A DNA stretch of 64,000 nucleotides, taken from contig JAGEMR010000006.1 in the NCBI GenBank assembly GCA_021030915.1, forward strand, positions 310,001 to 374,000, given 5' to 3'. How positions within the stretch are numbered: position 1 is the stretch's first letter; each line of letters opens with the position of its first letter. This stretch comes from Astrothelium macrocarpum (lineage: Eukaryota > Ascomycota > Dothideomycetes > Trypetheliales > Trypetheliaceae). Both the position numbers and the translations under genes were made by a program. Under the pieces are notes generated by a model, which saw only the letters and a list, made by a program, of their open reading frames with translations, ran no database searches and had not been told where the DNA came from. Positions 31,804-42,335 of this stretch are shown piece after piece.

Positions 31804-34080
31804 GATGAATATGGAGTGCCTGCACTTGGTTTGATGCTGATGTGGTGTGATTTTGGAGATTTGAGCAAAAGGTTTGAACGAAAGATTTGAGCAAGAAGGT
31901 TAAGCAAAAAGTGTGAGCAAAATGTTTTCTGAACGAAGAGTATGATGATCCAGCTCTCAGATATGAAATCCTAACGAATGAATAGCACAAAGGCGGCAGC
32001 AATGAGCTTTGCGAAGAAACAGAAAGTACAAAGACTTTGGAAGCAAGGGGGACAAAGCGATGAACATCAATGACCTTTATCACAGGGGACCAACACCCCG
32101 CGTTTCCGAAGCAGAGGCAAACACCTGGCCAGTCAGAGACAACGGTAAAGGGGTGGTCATTATCATAGGGTACTAGGGATGCTGAAATCTCGGGTAGTGG
32201 GAAGGTCTTATTGGATCGGAGCCACACAGCATGAAACGCCGATGTTTAAACCTGTTACAGAACGACTTTGGTGGGGTGAACTCCTTTGATTAAGGCATGA
32301 AACAATCCTTTCATAGACATTCTGGGGAGAAACATCATGCCGTCTCAGTATCGGTATCGAAATGCAACCAAGATCATTTACAATTTATGGATGCTCATGC
32401 TATCCATTGGTCTTTGAACTAACAAGATGGCCAGAGCAGTGGACCAGAATCTTGCAGACCTTTAAAGAGGTCGGACACTGTGTCGAGGAAGAAAGAGCGC
32501 AGAACAGACTTCGAGGCTTGCAAAATCCGCATAGCACTGACTATCTTATCAAAGTTGTTGGTTCGTTTATTCGGCCTAGACGAATTTTCTAGCAGCCGAA
32601 TGGGTCCAAACTGGTCCAAACTGTGACAGTTCACACCACCATAGGTTCCCTTTCAACCAGGAAACTTACGTCTTTAGCCATGGACGCGGTAGGTGACATG
32701 ACATTAAAGAGCCACGAAAAATAAGTCTTCGAACTGTTCTCAGTTGACGTCATGAACCAACACATCTTTCTATCATGATACACCGTCCTGGGAAGTCCTG
32801 TGCTAATCGGTGGTATATAGCTGAGAAAATCCGTGGAACAGAGATGAAAATGTGGATTTATCGCCACCGATGCAGTTTCAGCGTTGGTACATGCCTGCTA
32901 AAAATTCATCAACTGGTAATCCGATTCTAGATCCTCACCGGGTGATAAGAAATAGGAAAATGATTTGGTGAGCACACTGGTGGCATTCTCAACTCAATTG
33001 TTACAAAACGCTTTTTACGCGTTTACATAAGGCATGTTCTCAAATTCAAAAATTATACCCCAGATCTTTTGTCTTCTTTGCACTCCTTCACACTCTTTCG
33101 CATTGGTCAAGTCTACGAACTCAATGCAATCCAAAAAAGTTGCAACGACTGGCGGTTGCAGAGGTGCTTGTGATAGGATGTTGAGTAGATCACGGCTCTC
33201 TCATACAATTGCCCAGCTATTTTTCCGTGACTAAGATAGATATGAGAGACGTCAAAAGGACTATAGTTACAGAGATAGAAGGACAACTAGCACGATTCAT
33301 ATCCAAGCCATGATAAATTTAGAATAAAGTTCCTCAGTTCTCCAGCATATGATTATAGCTTTCATAAAATAAGCTTTATAGTCCACGTAAGAGCACCACG
33401 CTGACAATTTGAGTGAAATGATTCGTAGATTGTAGACAATTTCGAAATGGCAAATCAAATGGCGCCTGAGTATTCAATGATCTCACGCATTGCGTTGTCT
33501 GGACATCCGCCACAGGCTTCACGACAGCTGAAGGACTCGCAAGCACTCGGCTGTGTGTTCGTCTTTTAATAAGGCGCAGACCAATTAAAAGGAAAGCTAC
33601 GCCTTCGCACCGTAAGATTTTCGTCGTACGCTGGATTTATCAATGTTGACACTGGTTCGCGACCAGCAAAGAGCAACATAAGAATGCGTACAAAACCCGA
33701 TCCTCACGCTCGATTCCTGTAGCGAAAGATAGACGCTCGGGCACAACAGAAGGCTGCCAATGTCTTGGGTGTGACTGTGCCGGACTTGTTTCACCGCATA
33801 AACGTTAGTAGCGCTTTACCGTCCAGACAGTGATGCAAAATTGGAACTTACTGACCTTTTGCTAGAAATCAACAAGGAGATAAGTGTCCCAATCCTCGAC
33901 GGTCCAAAATCGGAGTCAGGCGGATTAACCAAGATAAGAAGATGCCGATCTTACAAGACAGTTGCCCAGGCATAAGACTCTCGCCAATCCAGGATCAATC
34001 TACATTCACGGAACGCGATTTCCGTCCGCTGCCCATTGGCCGCCGAGCGCCTCCCGAGACAAAGTACCTAAGCGAATACA

Positions 34081-34118
34081 TCCAGCATGCAAATCCAGCA
34101 TGCAAATCCAGCACGCGG
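34081..34118. repeat. 13-bp tandem repeat, nearly three copies
   Basis: Unit 'tccagcatgcaaa' occurs twice exactly (34081-34093, 34094-34106) and then a diverged third copy 'tccagcacgc'. Confidence 0.8.
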
Positions 34119-35752
34119 AAACATTTACCAATTCGCGCAATTCAACAGCCAGGCACACGAAATATGGTTTGTTGATGACGTTTGACTCGCTTGGCGTGTT
34201 CCTTTGAAAAGCAATCGTTCCATTGTGCTTGACCGTGGTGTTGGAACGGCCTTGCAGACACGCAAGAGGCCACGAAACCGAACACGGTAGAACATGGGTC
34301 TGGACTCGATTTTGGCTTGTGCGGCGTGCGAGAGCAGTGTTACCGAGCGGCATGGGGGCTAACGTGATGACTTAACGCCCGGCTTGGCACTCTCAGCTAG
34401 GTCAATTGGGCGAAGGTGGTGCAGTGACCATCACTGCTACTGGAAGCACAGCGGCCTCGATGCTGCACAGCGTGTATACAAGCGCACACATGACGAAGGC
34501 ATTGTGGCAAATGGGCAAGAAGCAATGCAGTCATCTTCGCTTCCGCAGGCTTGCATTTGGCAGCTAGTGAAAGGGAGCTCGGAGAACCAAGCATTCAGCT
34601 CAATACGGCGACAAAAAGCACGGTTCCTATGCACTGCGCAACTAGATGCAGCCAAGGGCGGCGCTTAAATCCCGTCTATTCAGAAATGGCTCTCTTCTAA
34701 TCACGACTATACGAGTAGGTGATCTCATTTGCTTTGCAGATTCTGGCAAAAGCGTGGCTAGTGCAAAGGCTGAGCCACTTAACAGAATCCTTCACCGAAG
34801 AGGAGACAAACGGTGTTGCAGGATAGTGTTCCGGTGAGCGATCAGCCGTGCGTGGGATACTTGGGTACAAAAAATAGTAACGTGGGAATGAGGGGCACAC
34901 TCACCGACTGAGCGACTGGGGTTGGAGCTGGATAGGCGGGCGAACTGAGGCTCAAGTGGCGGGCAAAGTCGCCCGACACACTGGAAATCGCGTAGCTCCT
35001 TGTCCGTCGGCGGAACTTCGAAGTCCGTTGTGGCAGGTGAAAGCTTGCAGCAGCAGCGGTGGATGGGCAGACGACGAGGAGACGACGAGGATACACGACG
35101 CTGGCAATGAACAGGCGAAAAGGTGAAATCCTTCGAAGTCGTAGTAAGAGGCGGCGCAGCAGGGAGGCTTCCCATTGGCTAGCGGGGCGTCGTGGTCCAT
35201 GCTTGGCATACTGCTGCCTAGAGGTACGTACCCATGAACGACTACGCTTCTTCGCACAGCCTGCCTGACGATAGAGGCCTCTCATTCCCCCCCAGCTTGC
35301 CTCTCCCATCTCACTCATTTCGCATTCCTTCATTGCCGCCTCTTTCCAGTTGCTTCGTTCTCTTTTCTCGCTCACCCCTCCCGCCAGTGTGGTCGTGGTG
35401 GGACGCTTCTCTTATATGCTCACCCCTCCCTCTGCTTTCGCCCCAAAATCTCCCCTTCTGCCTACCACCGGTATACCAGCCTGTTTGCTTCGTCTGGCTT
35501 TTGCCCAGGCCGTTGCTCGTGGTCCGTTAGGCTTTGGCAAGGCTGGATCCGTTCCGCAACACCCATCTTTGCCACCCGTCGCTACTGAGGTGATTGCTTG
35601 AAGCGTCCCCTCAGTCTGCCTCGCGCAGGTACAAATCGCCTCCCTACTACTGGACAATGCATTCCCACTGACCATCGTCTCCAGCTCCGTTTATCAGTGT
35701 TGCATCTCGTCGTCAATCCAATCTCTGACTCCGATCCATTGCGGTCATCCAT

Positions 35753-35814
35753 GTGAGTCACATTACCCAATATGAGCTGCGCTTTGCTAGACGACCAAGC
35801 TAACGGATCTTCAG
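35753..35814 (+). other. Probable 5'UTR intron of the C2H2 factor gene
   Basis: GTGAGT donor, GCTAAC branch site about 18 nt before TTCAG: a full consensus intron of 62 nt located 55 nt upstream of the ATG. The unspliced leader contains ATG immediately followed by TGA across the donor (35751-35756), which splicing would destroy. Confidence 0.65.
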
Positions 35815-35868
35815 CAGCACAGCGATAGGTCGCTGCCACCGATTCCACTAGACACCTTACCTATCAGG

Positions 35869-38355
35869 ATGTCTTCCGCTTCCTCCAACCCTCGCCGCCG
35901 GGCGCAAAAGTCGACTACTTCTATTATGACTCCCGCGGTAGACGCTTCCTCTCCCACCAGCATGTTCCTCAAGAAGGGGGATACCTTTCACTCCCCCACT
36001 CGTCTTTCTTCTGACCTCGGCAATCTTTCGATTGCCAGTTCTCCCAAGAGGTCTTACACATCGTCTCAGTCACTCGAGGATCTCGTTGCTGGCGAGCAAA
36101 GAGTGGCTGAGGTCATCAACAGGGTTAACAAAACACTGTCTGGTTTCCACTCTACAGCCGGGGGGGCCAACCTACTTAAGGACCCAGAAGTCCTTCCGGT
36201 TCCCAGCTTTATGCTTGACAATACTTCTCTTCCTCCCACTAACCACAAGGATGACAAGTATTCCCAACGTCGTACTCGCCAGGCTGATCATTCTCACGGA
36301 TCAGACAGTGGCATTGGTTCAAGTATTGGTGGCAGCACACTCTGTTCCAACTCTGCTGCATCCACCGTGAGCTCATCGGCAATCACCAAAAGTCATACAG
36401 CCATCTCTTCAAGCACTGTCGGTGGTCATGTCTTGAGCCAACACGCCGTGAAAGAAATCCAACTTAAAATCGTCAATCCCATTCTCACTGAGGAATCATT
36501 GAAAGAGTTCCATTCTCTTGTGAAGGAGGTGCCCCATCGGATTGGATCAAAGGCTATTACGAACCTTCGTGATCTCGAGAAAACACTCATCTTCCTTGCA
36601 CCGGTAAGTCAACCCGTCTGTTTCATGGAGTTTGGCGCAATTACTCATGAGGTTTATCCGGGCTTGAAGGAATCCTCGTCTTCTCCGGATTCCTACGTAC
36701 AATTTTGCGAATTTGCCGTTCGTTGCATCCACGACACGGTACCGGCTCTGAGCGTAGCTGACCAACGCCTGCCTGCCGATCGCCCGTATACTGACGGTTA
36801 TTTCCTTGACCTCGTCGAACAGATTCGTAAATACGCTGCCATTATGGCCGCTACCCGTGAAAAGGAGGCCAAAGGAGAGGCTCTCGATGAGATGGATTTC
36901 TCTCCGTATGTGAACCACCTTTTGCTAATGAACATCGACACATGCCATTCGTTGTTCATTCTCCGCACTGTGCGCAGATACTTACATTATTCTAGGACTG
37001 AAAAGCTCACCCTCAAAGGAGGTGTGACTCAAGATGGCTCACCACTGGAGTTGGTTCGTGAGAAGGATGGGAAGACGATTCCCCTTGCTACTAATGAAGA
37101 GCGTGCCGCCGCAGCGTCTAAGAGGTCTGTTGGTGAAGACTCTGATGACGAATTAGCCATTCGGTCAATGGCACGCCGACGAAAATCTGAAAAGCCTGGA
37201 GATGTTGTCCATGTCTGCCGTGACTGCCATAAGTCTTTTAAACGCCCATGTGACCTCACCAAGCACGAAAAAACTCACTCACGTCCATGGAAGTGTCCAC
37301 ATGATACCTGCAAATATCATGACTATGGTTGGCCCACCGAGAAGGAAATGGATCGACACATCAATGACAAACATTCTGTCGCCCCATCGCTTTTCAAGTG
37401 CAGATTTTCTCCTTGCAGCTACTCTTCGAAACGTGAAAGCAATTGCAAGCAGCACATGGAGAAGGCTCATGGATGGAACTATGTCCGATCCAAGAGCAAT
37501 GGTCGTCGGAGATTGCCTGGTGTGCAACAACTCAACACTGACGTCTCACCCGCGCCACCAGCTCTATCCACTCCCATGACGCCATTTGAGCCTTCTCCCG
37601 TCTTTCCGTCTTGGAATTCTAGCAACTCCGCTAGCCATGAGAACCTTCTGCCTTCAAACAACACGCTCTTCCCTGGCCCAGAATATAATGCTGGATACAC
37701 TGACACGAATACCGCCTTCGCCTCAGAGCAAGGAGCTTTCTTCAATGACCTCGAGATGACCGTCACTGGCGCAACCAATGGGCCTTTCGGCCACACACCT
37801 GCCATGAGTGTTGACGACCGTAGGGGCTCCCATGCTACATCTTCCAATCCAGCTCTTTCTTCCAACCCATCTCCTGCCGAGCCAACAGCTTTTGTTGACG
37901 CTTTTACGCCAGACCAGCAGCCTGATCTTAATCTTACTACTGAATTCGACAACAATGGCTTCATGTTTGCAAATGGAGGCATGCAGCAACTAACACCTGC
38001 TACCAGTGTTGGTCTCGCTGACATCAACCTCAACATGAATGTCAATTCGTACCACACAAACAATTTAACGAGTCATGTAAATCCACAACACATCTCGCCA
38101 CTCAGTGGTCACGATGTAACCTTCTACTCTCCAGCGAACCAAATGCAACTTGATGAAGGTTTCGTTGATGAGATGGCCTTCACTGCACCACGAACTGACT
38201 TTGAGCTCTTCCCGCAAAATGCCGGTATGACTGGGTCTTTGTTCGATGATCCTTCCAATCAAAATACCACTGGCGTGTCCTATGATACTTGGAACACCTA
38301 CCAGGCCAGCAGCGACACTTTCAATGGCGGATACGGATTTAACGGCCAGCAATAA
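35869..38355 (+). CDS. C2H2 zinc-finger transcription factor
   Basis: One open frame, 828 residues. The N-terminal 200 residues are Ser/Thr-rich. Residues about 195-400 form a helical fungal-specific region ('KIVNPILTEESLKEFHSLVK', 'RDLEKTLIFLAP', 'LPADRPYTDGYFLDLVEQIR'). There are three fingers: 'CRDCHKSFKRPCDLTKHEKTH' (about 449-469), an unusual 'CPHDTCKYHDYGWPTEKEMD...H' type (about 474-501) and 'CRFSPCSYSSKRESNCKQHM..H' (about 509-533), followed by a basic 'RSKSNGRRR'. The C-terminal 290 residues are Asn/Ser/Pro-rich, like an activation domain. It is a nuclear DNA-binding regulator; I cannot name the pathway. At 36604-36651 lies a possible 48-nt in-frame intron (GTAAGT...CATGAG) whose removal would tighten the helical region to 'LAP-VYPGLKES'. 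The leader carries an intron and a minimal uORF. Confidence 0.92.
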   Translation: MSSASSNPRRRAQKSTTSIMTPAVDASSPTSMFLKKGDTFHSPTRLSSDLGNLSIASSPKRSYTSSQSLEDLVAGEQRVAEVINRVNKTLSGFHSTAGGANLLKDPEVLPVPSFMLDNTSLPPTNHKDDKYSQRRTRQADHSHGSDSGIGSSIGGSTLCSNSAASTVSSSAITKSHTAISSSTVGGHVLSQHAVKEIQLKIVNPILTEESLKEFHSLVKEVPHRIGSKAITNLRDLEKTLIFLAPVSQPVCFMEFGAITHEVYPGLKESSSSPDSYVQFCEFAVRCIHDTVPALSVADQRLPADRPYTDGYFLDLVEQIRKYAAIMAATREKEAKGEALDEMDFSPYVNHLLLMNIDTCHSLFILRTVRRYLHYSRTEKLTLKGGVTQDGSPLELVREKDGKTIPLATNEERAAAASKRSVGEDSDDELAIRSMARRRKSEKPGDVVHVCRDCHKSFKRPCDLTKHEKTHSRPWKCPHDTCKYHDYGWPTEKEMDRHINDKHSVAPSLFKCRFSPCSYSSKRESNCKQHMEKAHGWNYVRSKSNGRRRLPGVQQLNTDVSPAPPALSTPMTPFEPSPVFPSWNSSNSASHENLLPSNNTLFPGPEYNAGYTDTNTAFASEQGAFFNDLEMTVTGATNGPFGHTPAMSVDDRRGSHATSSNPALSSNPSPAEPTAFVDAFTPDQQPDLNLTTEFDNNGFMFANGGMQQLTPATSVGLADINLNMNVNSYHTNNLTSHVNPQHISPLSGHDVTFYSPANQMQLDEGFVDEMAFTAPRTDFELFPQNAGMTGSLFDDPSNQNTTGVSYDTWNTYQASSDTFNGGYGFNGQQ

Positions 38356-39692
38356 ACATCACTTGCATTATAGCTTGAAGCTAGCGATGTGATGAAAGAC
38401 AGGAAAGAATGATCCAATTCATTTGATATTTCTCGGGCGTTTTACGGACCATCCACGCACCTAATTGCCGTGTTGACAAGGCCATCGCCTGACTATTATT
38501 ATTTACACTTCTCTCGTGCATGTAACCCTATCATCTGCACCAAACACCAGCACCAATTCCCAGCGTTCATGTTATGTCTTTACTTTATGCGTTCCGGTTG
38601 AACCCAGCATACTATATCAGACTTCATGTCATTTTCCCCCAGAACACTTCGACTTAGAGATCCCCCCCAAGTACTGCGGAGTTTTCTCTTTTAACTGAGC
38701 TTATCTTTTCTCCATAGAACAGAAAATCTCAGAAAAAAAAAGGTCGGGGAAGTTGTGGATAGAGGATTTGAGTGGATAGGAAATGGATGGATTGACAACC
38801 CGGCAAAACGGCATTCATGAGTCGAAGAGTTTATGTAAATTAAGGATAAGGAGACTTGATTGGGCTGGAATGATCAAGAGCCCCCCTGATGAATCATATC
38901 TGTGTTACCCTACAATTGACTCCCTACTCTGTAATCGTGACTCAAGCGTTGAATCCTCGTAATCGATCGACGTGATCGCCATTGCAGACCAAAATCTACC
39001 ATCTTTTAGATCCCATGACAAAGGCCCCCTGGCCAGAGTCTGGCAGATTTTGCCATGCAGGGGCAATCCTTTTGCCCCGTTGCTGCACGTCCGGCCTCCC
39101 GCTCCTTTCCTTCGAAAGTTCCACGTCGAAAACGCTGGAATTTACTCCACCTGTTCCCCTTGCTTAAGCTTCCCCAAATCACCTAAAGGTTGTGATCCTT
39201 TGTGTCCGCTGGTCTTCTCCAAGATCTAGCTGAGGGTTGCCTATAACTCTCGGTGGCTAAATTCTTTCTAAGCTCTATAGAACACTCCTAAACTAAGCGG
39301 CCAATCGTCAGGGAGAGCGATTCCACAATTCAGAGTTCCCAAGTGGGATCCAAGTCTTAATATAGGCTCAGGAAATCCAAACAAAATCGCCATCTGCCGT
39401 GAGCGATATGGCTAAGCGTCTTCCAGGAGTAATGTTGGTATTATGTGTTAGTCACTTGTGTGAGGAGGTTGGGAAAATTTACAGTAACCGTTGCATTGTG
39501 ACAGCTATCTACTTTGACACTTTTCATAGCAAGTGAACTCTTTTTTTTTTTGATTTTTGGTGAATTTAATAAAAGTTAAAATGAAGAATCTGAATCGAAT
39601 AGAAAGGGCCGTGCTGTTGCCCTGAGAGAAGACGTGCCAGAAGCTCTGCTGGTTCGTAAGCCAAAGCGATATTGTGGAGGCTTTTGATGACC
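38356..39692. other. Intergenic, convergent C2H2 gene / knuckle protein
   Basis: About 1.3 kb with the 3'UTRs. Short frames at 38516-38698 and 38972-39229 are unconvincing. Poly-A/T runs at about 38733-38741 and 39539-39551. The alternative last exon of the next gene would lie at about 39575-39640. Confidence 0.4.
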
Positions 39693-41865
39693 TTACGCAA
39701 ATCCATCATCTTCACGGAGAGATGCATGCTCAGAATTTGGGCTCTCATTGCTACGTGATGGTACAAAGTCTTGGATTGATGAGGCATCGCCAAATGAAGG
39801 ATGGGCTGCAGTGGGGTTGTCTGAGACCATGCCAGAGCTGGGCTGGAACCTTTCTATGAATTTCTTTCTGAGTTCCTCATTTCCCTAAAATTAGGCACAT
39901 CAGTATTACTGTCGCTCAAAGCCAAGACAATGAAGCCGAGGAGATAGCTTACCTCGACGCGCCAAGGTGGACCAGTCGTTGGCATGTTCTCATCACTTGC
40001 TGGAGGGCTGTTAATAGCAGAAACTGTCTTTCCCGAAGAATGATCCGAAGGCGTGGCCGTGGTGAAAGGAGCACCCCTAGAATCACAATGACCAACATGA
40101 TTCTTGCCGTATCTCCAGCGAGGTCCTTGGGCAAGCATCTTCCTAAGAGTTGCATCTGCTCCGATCACACTGGTGGAATCAGTGTGCGAGTTCTCTGATC
40201 CAGTAGGTTCCGGAAATCCAAGTCGGGTAGTGTTCGGCTCTTCAGACTCGCTTGACTGGCTTGAAGCTACACGTAGTTTCTGAGACCCCTTATCGAGATG
40301 AAATTGTGGCTCTTTGAATGGGCTTTGAGCATTTGCAGTATCTGTAAAGTTCTGGCGGGCCTTTGCCTGATAGCAAAATGGAAGATGGTGTTTCCTACAA
40401 TCTGGACAGATTTGACATGGAGGGGCGTGAAACTTGCCACAGTCAGAACATGGATCGGAAACACGTGTATTCTTCGATGAGCTTGGAGAGACTGGATCTG
40501 GTAATGAAGACGTCTGTGAAACAGCTCGAACATGTGGTGGCTTGTAAGGCTCTTGCCCTGGCGGAATAAACTGAGGCCGGAGCGTCTGCTGATTGGTCGC
40601 TGGCTGGAGTTGTGTTGGTTCTGCTGTGAAGGGGCTTGGGAATTTTCCTGGCAACTGGCGATCAAAGTAAGCAAAACATGTTCACGGTGCTTTCTGTGGT
40701 TTTAACATCCTCCGCAAGAATGTACTTGTACATCCACGCAGCTGCGTGGTAATCACTCGGTGTGGATTTGGACTTGAGGATTTGAATAGAAAACTTCTCG
40801 AGCCAAGTGTAGGAACAGTTAAATTAGAAAGGACTCCAGTCATAGCAAATCCAAGCACTGATAGTAATAGGAGGTCGCCACTAAGTACAACTGTATATTT
40901 CTGAAATGGAGTATAATGGTTTTAGGCTTTTCTGCTGAGTGTAATCCAAGGGAACTTACCGGAGTTGTGAAGTTTCGAGGCTTGGCAGGCTTTGGAAAGC
41001 ATGACTGACATGCAGCAATCTTTCCAAATCTATCTACCTCTCCACAAGATCCTTCATGGTGGACTCCACGTTCATTGCAGTGTGGTGGGTACTTGGACGT
41101 ACATATGCCACAGTGAAAGGCTTGACATGCGTCGCATTTGGGTTTGTCAAAGAGTTCGACAGGGGATGAAGTTCGTGAATTATGGAGAAACACGCTCTCA
41201 TGCCGTGGCTTTTCCTTGGTGGGTTCTTCTGATGGCAAGTCGACCTGGTTCGAAGTATGAGCAGCTGCTATTGAGTCTTCCATGGAAACAGCCTTGTTAT
41301 CCTCGCGAAGTTTCTTCATAGATACATTAGACTCAAGCTGCATCTCGCGGATAGCTTCTGCAGGGGAATGTGAGGGCTGTGTGCTTATAGGCAACCCTTT
41401 TGCTTGGAGTGCCTGATTTGTCGCATTTTCGTTGCTCTCTTTTTTCATGGTTTCTGCAGTCATTTGGATTTGCAGACCTTTCAGAATATCATGATCATAG
41501 GAAGCGATGAAGAAGACCGTGACCAGAGCAACGTGCATGAGTACTGCAAGAAATGCTTGCATGGGCCAGATTTGAAGAATACAGTAATCAATGGCGAGCA
41601 CAACGTAGTTGAGAGTAACATTTCGTCCATAGGCATCAGTAATCTAGTAGAATGAATAAATCAGCGGAGTTCAAAGATGGTACGAGATATTGTGGAGGTC
41701 ACTGACCAGGCTTCGACTTTCTGTGTTGAAGGGGCGCTGTTCCGCAGGCATCGAGGACTCTTTATCTGAGGACTCTTGCTCATTGCGCTCATTCGTCGAA
41801 GATTCTCCATCTTTGTGCTTACGTGTTGGAGAGACTTTGTTCTTGTGCTTGGGAGCAGCAGCCAT
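39693..41865 (-). CDS. Unrecognised membrane protein with three C-X2-C-X3-H-X3-C knuckles
   Basis: Four exons on the minus strand (41865-41707, 41643-40960, 40654-39953, 39884-39693), all joined in phase 0, giving 578 residues. The N-terminal 53 residues are Lys/Glu/Ser-rich. A hydrophobic stretch 'YVVLAIDYCILQ' then 'AFLAVLMHVALVTVFFIAS' (about 84-101) is one, or a re-entrant pair of, membrane segments. Then a charged helical linker and three short knuckles with identical spacing follow: CDACQAFHCGIC (about 223-234), CSDCGKFHAPPC (about 350-361) and CPDCRKHHLPFC (about 364-375). More Cys/His lie around the first (CTSKYPPHC, HHEGSC, CQSC). The tail is Ser/Pro-rich and disordered. I do not recognise the family. 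Zinc binding is inferred from the Cys/His geometry. The 305-nt third intron is long for this locus. The end is uncertain: a donor overlapping the stop (GTAAGG) with acceptor CAGCAG could extend it to about 39575. Confidence 0.72.
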
Positions 41866-42335
41866 GCTAGACAACAGCTCCTCTCGCAACCCGCCGATGG
41901 AAGCTGCGGCGAGAGGAGCCAAAAGGAAAGAAAAGAGAATGACTTGCTAATCTGGTGAGCAAAAGTGAAAAGTGAATTTGAATGAATCAACTTTTATGGT
42001 AGAAGTGCAAAGAAAAGAATCGAAGCAGCAGTAAACATCAATCCAAACTCAGGTAGGTGGGCCTACCGGATGGGGTTGTCACAGGACGTCACACATCGCC
42101 ATCATTCTTTACTCACTTTTATTCTATCACGCCTTTGTATTATAATTAGGCAACCACGGAACATCACCCGGGTTTATCTATCTCACAGTGATGAAGAGGG
42201 GGAAAAACGGAACACTTAGCCTCTATCCAAGTCTCCAATCCATGCTGGTGTCTCGCCCATTCTATCCAAAATCTTGCGCCAGGACACAGTGTCCTCCGTG
42301 TATGTACACCGATGCCCATTATACATTACTTTACC
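41866..42335. other. Intergenic: knuckle-protein promoter and lipase 3' flank
   Basis: 470 bp; no gene. The open frame 42188-42520 overlaps the lipase end on the other strand and is a shadow. Confidence 0.45.

Larger units (their letters stand above)
31804..35868. other. Gene-poor 4-kb interval
   Basis: The longest stretch without a supported gene. 31804-33900 is AT-rich with stops in all frames. 33473-33560 (minus) can encode a short Cys-rich peptide end (see findings). 34081-34118 is a small tandem repeat. From about 35230 to 35868 the sequence is strongly pyrimidine-rich and looks like the long leader of the C2H2 gene, with an intron at 35753-35814. ORFs such as 34842-35375 minus and 35234-35530 plus are low-complexity frames in this leader. 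Confidence 0.45.

Noticed and set aside
34842..35375. 177-codon minus-strand open frame in the gene-poor interval
   Set aside because: Arg/Ser-rich frame in the pyrimidine-rich leader of the C2H2 gene; competing frames of similar length exist on both strands.
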